Below, in pieces: positions 31,572-41,369 of a stretch of DNA of 64,000 nt. Below the pieces are notes generated by a model, which saw only the letters and a list, made by a program, of their open reading frames with translations, had not been told where the DNA came from and made no database searches. The position numbers were made by a program, and so were the translations under genes. The DNA is taken from contig JADBXR010000011.1 in NCBI GenBank assembly GCA_020403425.1, positions 36,632 through 100,631 of the forward strand. The letters run 5' to 3'. The number at the start of each line of letters is the position of its first letter. Position 1 is the stretch's first letter. Source of the DNA: Chitinophagaceae bacterium. Lineage in GTDB: Bacteria > Bacteroidota > Bacteroidia > Chitinophagales > Chitinophagaceae.

Positions 31572-33123
31572 GGCGGTTCGGGAAGAACGTGCCGGTTTGT
31601 GATTTGCGGGAAGTGGATTCAGGAGCGCCATAATGGTTCATGGCACAACGGAAGCCCAGTTCTTTGGTACTCAGGTCTTCTTCCAGGAAACGACGTGCAC
31701 CGGGTGCCAGCCAGTAGGCCCTGTCGTTCCAGCTACCGCCCTTGTATACCCTTGATTTATCGGAGATCAGGGTAGTGATACCGTAGTTGTACAATACGTT
31801 GCTGGTAGAGTCACCATCCAGGTAGTTGGTGGCATAGGATTTCTGGTAGTTCCTGCGGTTACGCAGTGCCGAATCTGATTCAGGGATCATTTTGATACGG
31901 CCTTTATCGTCCCTCAGGTTACCGGCACCGCCGCTCATGTCCACTTTCTGGAACACGTTACCACGATAGGGATTGAAATCATCATCGCCATCATTGGTAA
32001 CCGGACGGTATACATCCATCACCCATTCGTTCACGTTTCCGCTCATGTTGTACAGTCCAAAACCGTTGGGCATAAAAGAAGTGACTTCGGCAGGGATGGC
32101 GGCATTATCGTTCAGACCACCGGCCACACCCATGTTATCACCGGCGCCACGTTTAAAGTTGGCCAGGAAAGCTCCCTGGAACGCGCTTTTTTTGGTGTAA
32201 CGGATATTGTCGAAACCATCGTTCTTCCAGGCGTAGATCTGTTTGTTGGAGATCACTTCCTCGCCACGTGAATTACCTTTCTGCTTTTTCTGCGGGTTCT
32301 GCATGATATAACCATAAGCGGCATATTCCCATTCTGCTTCTGTTGGCAGGCGGTAATCACCGAAGATGATACCGTCCTCAAATTTCACCTGTGTTCTGGG
32401 GCGGCCCTGGGCATCTTTCAGCGGGTTGCTTTTGGATGTGGCCTGTTTGCCAGGGGTTGCCTGGTATTCGCCCATGATATAGGCTTTGCTGTTAAAGTTG
32501 TCCTGACCGGCACCATTCATCTCTTTTTTGATCTGGCTGCGCTTGTCCAGGAAACCCCTGTTCATCAGGGTCAGCTCGTTCACGCGGTCCGTACGCCAGA
32601 TACAGTATTCAGTGGCCTGTTTCCAGCTCACACCTACCACAGGGTAGTAGTTGTAAGAAGGGTGACGGAAATAATATTCCACATAGGGCTCATTGAAAGC
32701 GAGCTCGCTTCTCCATACCAGGGTATCTGGTTTGGCCTGGTCCACTACAGAATCCATACCGGCCTGTCCGAACACGTTCTCCAGCCAGTACAGGTACTCG
32801 CGGTAGTGAACGTTGGCCACTTCGGTCTTATCAATAAAAAAGGAGTTGACCGTAATGCGGCGGGGTATATTGTTCCAGTCGCCCATCACATCTTCCTGTG
32901 CGGCGCCCATGGTAAAAGTACCACCCTGAACAAATACCAGTCCCGGAGCGGTCTTTACATCCGCTGGTTTGGCAACCGAGAAGTTGCCCTGGTCTTTATC
33001 ATTGTAATTCCAACCGGTTGCTGTAGACTTCTCCTTTTTCTTTTTCAGCATACTACAGGAGGCCACAGAACCTGCCACTGCCAGAAGTAAAACTAAATTT
33101 CTGGTTGTTTTCAATAACTGCAT
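31558..33123 (-). CDS. gldJ: Gliding motility / T9SS lipoprotein GldJ
   Basis: Outer-membrane-associated lipoprotein needed for gliding and for type IX secretion in Bacteroidota. The lipobox SVASC (Cys23) is followed by a lysine-rich linker. A sulfatase-modifying-factor/FGE-like fold comes next: FVQGGTFTMGAAQED near 65-80, DYRLPTEAEWEYAAYGY near 270, GLYNMSGNVNEWVMDVYRP near 370, and SRVYKGGSWNDRAYWLAPGARRF with GFRCAMN near the end. GldJ and GldK share this fold; the neighbouring murF and porU/porV genes and the 521-residue length favour GldJ. Its stop codon falls in an intergenic repeat. Confidence 0.88.
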   Translation of the reverse strand: MQLLKTTRNLVLLLAVAGSVASCSMLKKKKEKSTATGWNYNDKDQGNFSVAKPADVKTAPGLVFVQGGTFTMGAAQEDVMGDWNNIPRRITVNSFFIDKTEVANVHYREYLYWLENVFGQAGMDSVVDQAKPDTLVWRSELAFNEPYVEYYFRHPSYNYYPVVGVSWKQATEYCIWRTDRVNELTLMNRGFLDKRSQIKKEMNGAGQDNFNSKAYIMGEYQATPGKQATSKSNPLKDAQGRPRTQVKFEDGIIFGDYRLPTEAEWEYAAYGYIMQNPQKKQKGNSRGEEVISNKQIYAWKNDGFDNIRYTKKSAFQGAFLANFKRGAGDNMGVAGGLNDNAAIPAEVTSFMPNGFGLYNMSGNVNEWVMDVYRPVTNDGDDDFNPYRGNVFQKVDMSGGAGNLRDDKGRIKMIPESDSALRNRRNYQKSYATNYLDGDSTSNVLYNYGITTLISDKSRVYKGGSWNDRAYWLAPGARRFLEEDLSTKELGFRCAMNHYGAPESTSRKSQTGTFFPNRRNKR

Positions 33124-33301
33124 GTCAATAGATTGAATTTGGAATATGGGTTTCTCTAAGATACGTCTATGCGAATATATAAGATTTTGACTAATCCGCT
33201 TATTTGACTGTCTGCTTTGATGTTAGCAAAAGCCTAATTTTAAACCTGATTCACTGTGGCGGCTCGTCGCTGCCTGCATTATTTACCGATCTTAGATTTG
33301 T

Positions 33302-36300
33302 ATGAACCTGCGGTCCTTTTTTTTGGTAGGGTTATTCCTGGTGCTGGGTAGTGATTTTCTATGGGCACAAAGGGTCTATACCCAGCATTCCGTGCTGGCC
33401 ACAGGCAACTGGTACCGCATAGCCGTTACCCGCGAAGGGGTGTATAAGGTAGACCTGCCTTTCCTGTCCTCCCTGGGTATATCCACCGCAGCTATTTCTT
33501 CTTCCGCTATCCGTTTCTATGGTAATGGTGGCGGCATGCTGGATGAGGATAACGCGGTTGCCCGTCCCGATGATCTTATCGAAAACCCGATCGAAGTGAT
33601 AGATGGAGGGGATGGACTTTTCAATGGCTCCGATTATTTCCTGTTCTATGCACCCGGACCTCACAGATGGCTTCGTGACAGTGCCAACCAGCGTTTCCGG
33701 CACCAGAAAAACCGCTATGCCGATACTGCCTATTATTTCATCACCATCGGCGGCACGGGTAAAAGGATCAACAGCCCCGCAACAAATCCCGCGGCCACCA
33801 TTACGGTGAACAGTTTCCACGAACGCTATTTTTATGAGAACGATCGGGTGAACCTGCTGAACAGCGGAAAAGAATGGTTGGGCGAAGAATTCAATGACCA
33901 GTTGGGCGGTAACAGTAGCCGGACCTTTACGGTTGACTGGCCCGGATTGCAGCAGAACCAGCCGGTTACCCTGGTCACAGAACTGGCCAGTCGCTCTGTG
34001 GGAGGCAATAGTGGTTTTTCGGTCAGGCTGAACGGTCAAACGGCACAAACGGTGAACCTGCCGGCGGTATCAGGGTATTTCCTGGATGCCTTTGCCAGTA
34101 CCGCCACCCATACCAGTAACTGGAACGTATCACAGAGCGCTCTTTCGCTGAACCTGGCTTTTGCACCCGGTGTATCAGGCAGCCAGGGATGGCTGAACTG
34201 GTTTGAACTGCACGGGCGAAGGGCTTTGACCTTCACGCCTGGGGGACAGGTATTGTTCCGCGACTGGGCATCAGTGGCCAATGGTTCGGTGGCGCAATTC
34301 AGTATTGCCAATAATGGCAGTGTTTTGTCTGTATGGGAGATCACGGATCCCCTACAGCCATTGGCCATGCGGGTGACAAATAATGCTGTACAATCTGTTT
34401 TTAGCAGGGATGCCTCCCGTTTACGTGAGTATGTGGCTTTTTCAGGTGCCGGTCTGTTAACGCCGGTTGCCATGGGTAAAATGGCCAACCAGGACCTGCA
34501 CAATACCACGGCGGTAGATTATATCATTCTCAGCCATCCCTCCCTGCTCACAGAAGCGCAGCGGCTGGCTGCTTTTCACCAGCAGCGTAACGGGTATCGA
34601 ACGGTGGTGATCAATACCGATCAGGTGTATATGGAATTTTCAGGCGGCACACCCGATCCGGCAGCATTGCGGGATCTTGTAAAAATGTATTACGACAGAG
34701 CAGGCACCAATATCTCCGACCGACCCCGCTACCTGTTGCTCTTCGGTAGTGCATCCTACGATTATCGTTATCGCATCAATGGTAACAGTAACCTGGTGCC
34801 GGGTTATGAGTCGATGAACTCGTTCGAGCCATTGCTGACGTTTACTTCGGACGATTTTTTCGGCTTGCTGGACGATACCGACAATATCAACCGCAATGAT
34901 CCGGGTATGACTTTGGACATCGGTATCGGCAGGATCCCGGCCCGTAATCTGGCGGAGGCAAAGACCATGGTGGATAAGATCATCCGTTACCAGTCAGCCT
35001 CTAGTCTCGGCAGTTGGCGCAACCAGACCGTTTTTGTGGCCGATGACCGCGACCAGAACCTGCACCTCGAAGATGCGGAAGCCATTACTGCGGTGGCCAG
35101 TTCGGTCAATCCTTTGCTCAATCCCAACAAGATCTACCTCGATGCATACCCGGTAGTAAGTACCAGTGCGGGTGCCAGGTACCCGGCGGTGAATGATGCC
35201 ATTGTCAGCCAGGTCTTCAATGGGGCCTTACTGGTGAACTACAGCGGCCATGGCAGTTACCTGCGTCTGGCCGATGAAGCGGTACTCACACAGGAAGAAC
35301 TGGCCCGCTTCAATAACCCCGATAAACTGCCGCTGTTCATCACTGCCAGCTGCGATTTTGCCCCGCACGATGATCCTTCAAAGAATTCACTGGGCGCCAC
35401 CATCCTTACAGGTAATGCGCATGGCGCCATCGCCTTGCTCACCACCACGCGGCTGGTGTTCGCCTACAGTAACCGGCAAATGAACGAGAACTACCTGTCC
35501 ATCGCCCTGAAACCCTTGCCCGACGGTCGTTACCTGACCCTCGGCGAATCCGTGCAACAGGCCAAGAACTATACTTCGCTCAGTACCGGCGACCTGCTGA
35601 ATAACCGCAAGTTCACTTTGCTGGGAGATCCTGCCTTACGCCTTGCTTTCCCCGAAGGAAGGGTACGGCTCACCGGTATCAACGGTCATGCCATCGGTGC
35701 AAACGATACACTGCGTGCCCTGCAGCCATATACTTTCACCGGGGAAGTGACCGATGCGCAGGGCAGATCGCTGAACGGATTCAACGGAACGGTTTATCCT
35801 ACGGTATATGATCAGGCACAGGCTGTAAAGACACTGGGCAATGATGCGGGCAGTAAACCGGTGAGTTTTCAGCAGCAAACGAATATTCTGTACAAAGGCA
35901 ACGCAACGGTCACCAACGGGAAGTTCAGTTTCACGTTCGTGGTTCCCAAAGACATCAACTATGCCGCTGGTAAAGCCCGGATCAGCCTGTATGCGCAGGA
36001 CGGCACGAAGGATGCCAATGGGGTGCAGGCCGATCTGGCCATTGGCGGTAGCGGAACTACGGTGATAACGGATCGTACAGGCCCGCAGATCTTACCATAC
36101 CTCAATGATGACCGGTTCCTGAATGGCGGCCTGACCCATGAGAACCCGGTATTGCTGCTGAAATTGTACGATTCATCGGGCATCAATACCTCCGGTACGG
36201 GTATCGGTCATGATATCACGGCGGTGATCGATGGGGTGGAAAGAAGCATCCTGGTGCTGAACGATTTTTATACCGCCGACCAGGATAGCTACCAACGGGG

Positions 36301-36727
36301 CCGGGTGCGGTACCAGTTACCTACGCTTAGTGAGGGCAAACATACCATCCGCATCAAAGCCTGGGATGTGGCCAATAATTCCAGCGAAGTGAGCCTGGAT
36401 TGCCAGGTAATCAAGCAGAACCGACTGCAGATAGCGGCCGTACGGAATTTCCCCAATCCGTTCAGCAATACCACCACCTTTGCCTTTGAACATAACCAGC
36501 CCGATACGGACCTGGATGTCACCATCGGCATCTACCATATGGGAGGTGGGCTGGTAAAACAAATCAGGACAAAAGTCAATACCGGTGGCACCCGTAACTG
36601 CCAGATTTATTGGGATGGGGCCGACCAGTCGGGGTCAAAACTGAAAAAAGGTATCTATCTTTACAAAATAATCGTTGCCACCAAAACCGATCGGGCTGAA
36701 ACTGCCCGGCAACTGATTCTTCTCTAA
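33302..36727 (+). CDS. porU: Type IX secretion system C-terminal signal peptidase/sortase PorU
   Basis: Surface cysteine protease of the gingipain (C25) type that removes C-terminal sorting signals of T9SS cargo and attaches the cargo to the surface. The 1,141 residues start with a signal peptide (ending FLWAQ). The catalytic domain has His650 in NYSGHGSYLRL and Cys684 in FITASCDFAPHDDP, with GIGRIPARN before it. The C-terminus carries a T9SS-type sorting domain (NFPNPFSNTTTFAF, then KKGIYLYKI near the end). It is divergent from gldJ and followed by porV, its known partner in the attachment complex. Confidence 0.94.
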   Translation: MNLRSFFLVGLFLVLGSDFLWAQRVYTQHSVLATGNWYRIAVTREGVYKVDLPFLSSLGISTAAISSSAIRFYGNGGGMLDEDNAVARPDDLIENPIEVIDGGDGLFNGSDYFLFYAPGPHRWLRDSANQRFRHQKNRYADTAYYFITIGGTGKRINSPATNPAATITVNSFHERYFYENDRVNLLNSGKEWLGEEFNDQLGGNSSRTFTVDWPGLQQNQPVTLVTELASRSVGGNSGFSVRLNGQTAQTVNLPAVSGYFLDAFASTATHTSNWNVSQSALSLNLAFAPGVSGSQGWLNWFELHGRRALTFTPGGQVLFRDWASVANGSVAQFSIANNGSVLSVWEITDPLQPLAMRVTNNAVQSVFSRDASRLREYVAFSGAGLLTPVAMGKMANQDLHNTTAVDYIILSHPSLLTEAQRLAAFHQQRNGYRTVVINTDQVYMEFSGGTPDPAALRDLVKMYYDRAGTNISDRPRYLLLFGSASYDYRYRINGNSNLVPGYESMNSFEPLLTFTSDDFFGLLDDTDNINRNDPGMTLDIGIGRIPARNLAEAKTMVDKIIRYQSASSLGSWRNQTVFVADDRDQNLHLEDAEAITAVASSVNPLLNPNKIYLDAYPVVSTSAGARYPAVNDAIVSQVFNGALLVNYSGHGSYLRLADEAVLTQEELARFNNPDKLPLFITASCDFAPHDDPSKNSLGATILTGNAHGAIALLTTTRLVFAYSNRQMNENYLSIALKPLPDGRYLTLGESVQQAKNYTSLSTGDLLNNRKFTLLGDPALRLAFPEGRVRLTGINGHAIGANDTLRALQPYTFTGEVTDAQGRSLNGFNGTVYPTVYDQAQAVKTLGNDAGSKPVSFQQQTNILYKGNATVTNGKFSFTFVVPKDINYAAGKARISLYAQDGTKDANGVQADLAIGGSGTTVITDRTGPQILPYLNDDRFLNGGLTHENPVLLLKLYDSSGINTSGTGIGHDITAVIDGVERSILVLNDFYTADQDSYQRGRVRYQLPTLSEGKHTIRIKAWDVANNSSEVSLDCQVIKQNRLQIAAVRNFPNPFSNTTTFAFEHNQPDTDLDVTIGIYHMGGGLVKQIRTKVNTGGTRNCQIYWDGADQSGSKLKKGIYLYKIIVATKTDRAETARQLILL

Positions 36728-36968
36728 AACTGACTGAATGGTTTGATTTCTACACTTTTTGGTTCTTAAGGTTAGCATTAATTTAATAGTATTGTAGTAC
36801 ATCGTAGGGGCTGTTTGCAGGAATAGCACGAAAACTTTGTCGGGCATCGGCAAGCGTTGTCAACGGTTTACTGCTCTTACGGGAACCAGAGAGATGGTAT
36901 GCCCCTAATCCTATTTACCGTTACCGTTCCGTTCGCTTGGGCTTACGGGCGGTCTAAAACCATTGTTG

Positions 36969-38123
36969 ATGAGTTCGATTCTTAAGAAGATCAGTGCCTG
37001 CTTGGCAGTTATGTTCTGTATGCATGGTGTTGCCAGCGCGCAGGCCGATTCCATTAATATCGTATCTACCGCGGTACCCTTTCTGCGGATCTCACCCGAT
37101 GCCAGGGCGGGAGGCATGGGCGATCTGGCCATTGCCACTTCACCCGACGCCAATGCGCCTTTCTGGAACCTGGCCAAAGTGCCCTTTGCCAAAAAGAAAT
37201 CAGCCATCGCTTTAAATTATACACCCTGGTTAAAAGACCTGGGCCTTACCGATGTATACCTGGCCAGCCTGGCCGCATATCACCAGCTGGATGAACAGCA
37301 GGCCATCTCTACCTCTATCCGTTTTTTCAGCTTGGGGAATATACAGCTCACCGATTATTCCGGTAATATCCTGAACACGGTAAAACCCAGCGAATTTTCG
37401 ATTGATGCCGGTTATTCGCGTATCCTGAATGAGAAACTCAGCATCGGCGTGGCACTGCGTTACATCAATTCCAGACTGGTGGTGGGCGATGTGGGAACCG
37501 GTGTGGTGTACAAGGCTGGTAATGCAGTGGCAGGTGATGTGTCGCTGTTCTATCATGGCGTGAATGAGGAAGGGGAGGGATTGAACTGGGGGATCACCTT
37601 ATCTAACCTGGGAAGTAAAGTCGGGTACACCAACGACTCGCGCAACAAGGATTTCATACCGGCTAACCTGGGACTGGGTGTCACCTACACCAAAGCCATC
37701 AATGAAATGAACAAGATCACGTTCGGTCTGGATATCAATAAACTGCTGGTGCCAACTGCGCCACAGGCCACGGGTAATTATTCCGTGGATTCGGCAAGAC
37801 TGGTCGATTACCGTTCTACCAGCGTAGTATCCAGCTGGATGAAATCATTCAGTGATGGCAGTAACCAGCTGAAATCACTACAGGCATCGCTCGGTGCGGA
37901 GTATGCTTACAATAACCAGTTCTTTGTCCGTGCCGGATATTTTTACGAGAACAAAAATCGCGGCAACCGCAAATTCTTCTCCGTCGGCGCCGGTTTCTCC
38001 ATCGACCAGATGCAGGTCAACTTCTCCTACCTCGTGCCTTCGGGCAGTGGCGTTACGCGAAATCCTTTGTCTAACACCCTACGTTTTGGTATTGTATTTA
38101 ACCTGAACGGAAGCAACGAGTAG
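36969..38123 (+). CDS. porV: T9SS outer membrane protein PorV
   Basis: Outer-membrane beta-barrel of the FadL type that collects T9SS cargo and works with PorU. I place the start at ATG 36969 rather than a TTG six bases earlier. A signal peptide (ending GVASAQ) is followed by the PorV signature FLRISPDARAGGMGDLAIATSPDANAPFWN and a barrel, ending RFGIVFNLNGSNE. Family length is normal (384 residues). It is 241 bp downstream of porU on the same strand. The stop TAG lies a few bases before an octamer repeat tract. Confidence 0.93.
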   Translation: MSSILKKISACLAVMFCMHGVASAQADSINIVSTAVPFLRISPDARAGGMGDLAIATSPDANAPFWNLAKVPFAKKKSAIALNYTPWLKDLGLTDVYLASLAAYHQLDEQQAISTSIRFFSLGNIQLTDYSGNILNTVKPSEFSIDAGYSRILNEKLSIGVALRYINSRLVVGDVGTGVVYKAGNAVAGDVSLFYHGVNEEGEGLNWGITLSNLGSKVGYTNDSRNKDFIPANLGLGVTYTKAINEMNKITFGLDINKLLVPTAPQATGNYSVDSARLVDYRSTSVVSSWMKSFSDGSNQLKSLQASLGAEYAYNNQFFVRAGYFYENKNRGNRKFFSVGAGFSIDQMQVNFSYLVPSGSGVTRNPLSNTLRFGIVFNLNGSNE

Positions 38124-39069
38124 GGAGGACAATGAGTGAATGAGTGAATGAGTGAAGGGGTGAATGGGCAATGGGCAATGGTGAATTGTCAATCGTGAGT
38201 GGTGAATCGTCAGTCGTGAATCGTCAGTCGTGAGTGGTGAGTAGGGAGTTGGTCTCCCGCTTTCAGCGTGATCTTCGTTTTGCTGGGATTTGGCCTTTAG
38301 TCTTTGGTCTTTAGTCTCCCGCTTTCAGCGGGATCTTCGCTTTGCTACGATTTGGTTAATTTGGAGTAGATCGGGAAGCAGTTATTTGTTTAGAATATAT
38401 CCGACAGGTAGGAGGTATTTGTTTATCTCTTTGTGATACCTGCCTTTACAAGCGAGCAGGATCAAAACATTCACTCATTCACTCATCCACTCATTCACTC
38501 ATTGCTTTTGGCGCATTGGCGCACCTGCCTGCCGCCAGGCAGGTTGGGTTATTTGGGGCAGATTGGGGAAGCAGGTATTTAGGTAGTTACACCAGCCTGC
38601 GGCATGTGGTAGGTATTGGAAAATGCCCTTATGATGACCCTTTTACAAGCAAGCAGGATTAAAACATTCACTCATTCTATCATCCACTCATTCACTCATT
38701 GTTCTTATTCCCACAGAGGCGGGGAGAGCGGGCAGTTCCACGGAGTTATAGGCCAAACTTCAACACTCGTCTGTTCCTTGCTCATCTGTTCAACTACATA
38801 TTGTCTTGGAATACCTGCTTTTGAAATGCAATCGGATTAAATCATTTACTCATTCTATCATCCACTCGTTCACTCATTGTCTTAAGCCGCGTGCCGCAGG
38901 CAAGCGATTGTCACATTAGCACATTAGCAAATTGCCACATTAGCAAATTGTGCTTCCATCATTCACTCATCCACTCATCCACTCATTCACTCATTGGTTT
39001 TCCTCAATCCCCAACAATTCTCATTACTTTTACCGAAATAAATATCGAAGCAATATTAAAACCAGTCAC
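38124..39069. repeat. Multi-copy mosaic repeat region between porV and ispF
   Basis: Almost the whole 946 bp consists of repeat words. In order: octamers GAATGAGT; heptamers CAATGGG and GTGAGTC; a hairpin CCCGCTTTCAGCGGG followed by TTCGCTTTGCTACGATTT; and AAAGACC-type heptamers in reverse orientation. Then come three successive diverged copies (ending near 38514, 38702 and 38880) of a composite unit closing with AAGCGAGCAGGAT-AAAACATT and an ATTCACTC octamer array. A palindrome CCTGCCTGCCGCCAGGCAGG lies at 38525-38544. ORFs here are read-throughs of repeats. Only the last 70 bp before ispF looks like normal promoter DNA. Confidence 0.85.
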
Positions 39070-39555
39070 ATGCGTTTACGGATCGGATATGGAATAGATT
39101 TTCATCAGTTGGTTACAGGCAGGGACCTGTTCATAGGTGGCGTACAGATACCGCACGATATGGGTGCATTGGGACATAGTGATGCGGATGTGCTGTTACA
39201 TGCCATCTGCGATGCTATGCTGGGAGCGCTCAGCCTGGGCGATATCGGGGTACATTTTCCCGATACTTCAAGCGAGTTCAAGAATATCGATAGCAAGATA
39301 CTGCTGGCCAGAACCTATGAACTGATCAAAAAAGAAGGATACACGGTTGTCAATATTGATTCATCCCTTTGCCTGGAAGCCCCCAAGATCAAACCCTATG
39401 TTCCCGCCATGCAGCAGGTGATCGCAGACATACTCCAGATCTCCATCAAAGACATCTCCATCAAAGCCACTACCACCGAAAAAATGGGATTCGTAGGCAG
39501 AAAAGAAGGATTGGTGGCGCATGCGGTTTGTTTGTTGGAAGCGAGGAATGGGTGA
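39070..39555 (+). CDS. ispF: 2-C-methyl-D-erythritol 2,4-cyclodiphosphate synthase
   Basis: MEP-pathway enzyme making the cyclic diphosphate precursor of isoprenoids; a cytoplasmic trimer. The correct start is ATG 39070; in-frame codons upstream read through repeat DNA. Metal ligands Asp10 and His12 are in GYGIDFHQ and His44 in DADVLLHAICDA. The other family motifs are GHSDAD (35-40), GDIGVHFPDT and the C-terminal ATTTEKMGFVGRKEG. The 161 residues match the family. It stands alone between repeat tracts; its TGA is followed at once by heptamer repeats. Confidence 0.95.
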   Translation: MRLRIGYGIDFHQLVTGRDLFIGGVQIPHDMGALGHSDADVLLHAICDAMLGALSLGDIGVHFPDTSSEFKNIDSKILLARTYELIKKEGYTVVNIDSSLCLEAPKIKPYVPAMQQVIADILQISIKDISIKATTTEKMGFVGRKEGLVAHAVCLLEARNG

Positions 39556-39660
39556 GGGGGTAATGGTGAATGGGCAATGGTGAATTGTCAATCGTGAGTC
39601 GTGAATCGTGAGTAGTGAGTGGTGAGTGGTGAGTAGGGAGTGAAACTTGTAGGTAGGCAG
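39556..39660. repeat. Heptamer repeat tract after ispF
   Basis: Words GTAATGG, TGAATGG, GCAATGG, TGAATTG, then GTGAGTC/GTGAATC and tandem GAGTGGT, GAGTAGG run directly from the ispF stop. It is the reverse complement of tracts such as 31319-31383. The following 100 bp to the next gene is AT-rich promoter-like DNA. Confidence 0.75.
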
Positions 39661-39764
39661 TATCCGGTACTTCCAGGATCAATGATTGATTCCTGGTTTT
39701 TAATTATTAACTATTCACTTTCTCTTCCTTCCCAAATCGGCACAACACGTTATCTTTAGCGTCT

Positions 39765-41027
39765 ATGAGTTCTTCGCCACATATTGCTGTTGTTGGGTTA
39801 GGATATGTAGGACTTCCGCTGGCACTGGTCTTTGCGGGGAAGTACCGGGTTACCGGGTATGATATCAATTCAGTAAGAATAGCCGAACTGCAACAAGGGA
39901 TTGACAGTACCCATGAGGTTGACAGGCAAACGATACAGGGCGCGGTTCAGCTTCAGTTCACCAGTCAGCTCGCGGATATCGCAGCCTGTACTATTTATAT
40001 TGTTACCGTTCCCACGCCCCTCAACCAGCAGAAAGAGCCCGACCTGCATTTCCTTTTACAGGCTTCACAGCAGGTGGGTAGTGTTTTGAAAAGAGGAGAT
40101 ATCGTGATATATGAGTCAACCGTTTATCCGGGATGCACCGAAGAGGACTGTGTGCCCGTACTGGCGCAACAGAGTGGGTTACGGTATAATGTTGATTTCT
40201 TCTGTGGGTACTCACCTGAGCGGATCAATCCTGGGGATAAACAGCGGCCCATCACTTCTATCCGTAAAGTAACCTCCGGTTCTACCCGGTCAGTGGCAAA
40301 ATCGATCGATGATCTGTATGCAAGTGTCATTACTGCGGGTACCTACCTGGCTCCCAGTATGAAAGTGGCTGAAGCCGCCAAAGCCATCGAAAATGCCCAG
40401 CGTGATGTGAATATCTCTTTCATGAATGAACTGTCCCTCATCTTTGATCGGATGGGTATTGATACACAGGAAGTGCTGAAAGCAGCCGCCACCAAGTGGA
40501 ACTTCCTCCCCTTTCAGCCGGGATTGGTAGGTGGACATTGTATCGGCGTAGACCCGCATTACCTGGCACACAAAGCTATGCAGTTGGGTTACCAGCCCAA
40601 AGTGATCCTTTCGGGAAGAGAAGTGAACGATGGTATGGGTGTATTCGTTGCCGAAAAGACCATTGCCCTGCTGGCAGCACGTAAAAAAGGGCATTTACAG
40701 GGATCTAAGGTTTTGATCCTCGGATTTGCTTTCAAAGAGAACTGCTCAGACACCCGCAATACCAAAGTGGTGGACATTTACCATACCCTGCAAAATGCAG
40801 GAATGCAGGTCACCATATACGATCCCTGTGTCAGCAGCGAGGCCGTGGCACAGGAATATGGTATCCATCTGTCGGATACTTTCTCTTACCAACAGGACGC
40901 AGTCATCCTCGCCGTGGCCCACCAGGCTTTCCAACAGCTCGATTTTCCCGTTTTCCGAAAGAACGGAGCACTCATCTTTGATGCCAAGAGTGTGTTGGAT
41001 AGAGCTTTGGTCGATGCAAGACTCTAA
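39765..41027 (+). CDS. Nucleotide-sugar dehydrogenase (UDP-GlcNAc/UDP-Glc 6-dehydrogenase family, TviB/WbpA-like)
   Basis: Cytoplasmic NAD-dependent enzyme oxidising C6 of a UDP-sugar in two steps to a uronic acid for surface polysaccharide. The N-terminal Rossmann motif is GLGYVGLPLA (about 11-20), with VPTPLN and ESTVYPGCTEE following. The catalytic cysteine is Cys259 in GGHCIGVDPHYLA, and the C-terminal UDP-binding domain starts at VLILGFAFKENCSDTRNTKV. The HCIGVDP form resembles the TviB/WbpA branch, which favours UDP-N-acetyl-sugars over UDP-glucose. It is a single gene with repeats on both sides; no glycosyltransferases adjoin it. Confidence 0.9.
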   Translation: MSSSPHIAVVGLGYVGLPLALVFAGKYRVTGYDINSVRIAELQQGIDSTHEVDRQTIQGAVQLQFTSQLADIAACTIYIVTVPTPLNQQKEPDLHFLLQASQQVGSVLKRGDIVIYESTVYPGCTEEDCVPVLAQQSGLRYNVDFFCGYSPERINPGDKQRPITSIRKVTSGSTRSVAKSIDDLYASVITAGTYLAPSMKVAEAAKAIENAQRDVNISFMNELSLIFDRMGIDTQEVLKAAATKWNFLPFQPGLVGGHCIGVDPHYLAHKAMQLGYQPKVILSGREVNDGMGVFVAEKTIALLAARKKGHLQGSKVLILGFAFKENCSDTRNTKVVDIYHTLQNAGMQVTIYDPCVSSEAVAQEYGIHLSDTFSYQQDAVILAVAHQAFQQLDFPVFRKNGALIFDAKSVLDRALVDARL

Positions 41028-41039
41028 GCTATGACTTGG

Positions 41040-41369
41040 TTTGGCGTATCAGCGGATTGGCGGATTGGCGCATTGGCGGATTGGCATATTAGGACAGATC
41101 TGGGAATCAGTTATTTGTTTAGAATATATCTGACAGGTAGGAGGTATTGGTCAATCTCCTTTTTGATACCAATCTTCGGTATGCGAGTAGGATTAAATCA
41201 TTCACTCATTCTATCATCCACTCATTCACTCATTGCTTTCGCCAGATTGGCAAATTTGCAATAATTCGGTAACTCATCACCCGAGCTTCATCATTCGTCT
41301 GTTCCTTGTTCATCTGTTCTATTGTTCATTGGTTTTTCGAGAAACTCAACATTCATCATTCCTTGTTCA
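41040..41369. repeat. Mosaic repeat tract (one composite copy) before AraC gene end
   Basis: Octamers GGCGGATT/GGCGCATT (41055-41090) lead into a composite copy: GATCTGGGAATCAG, GTATTGG, GATACCAATCTTCGG, TAGGATTAAATCATTCACTC, then ATTCACTC octamers to 41234. The final part has CTGTTCCTTGTTCATCTG and TTCATCATTC words up to the AraC stop. No gene is seen. Confidence 0.75.

Noticed and set aside
33293..33300. TAGATTTG directly before the porU ATG as a promoter -7 box
   Set aside because: It would place the transcription start inside the signal-peptide codons, and no upstream TTG at correct spacing exists.
36963..36968. TTG start for porV
   Set aside because: ATG at 36969 gives a complete signal peptide and is the commoner start.
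38616..38840. Reading frames inside the mosaic repeats (also at 46604-46801, 41233-41493, 63421-63790)
   Set aside because: They translate octamer or heptamer words (HSLIHSFTH-like); unit lengths of 7 and 8 are not multiples of three and no codon structure is conserved.
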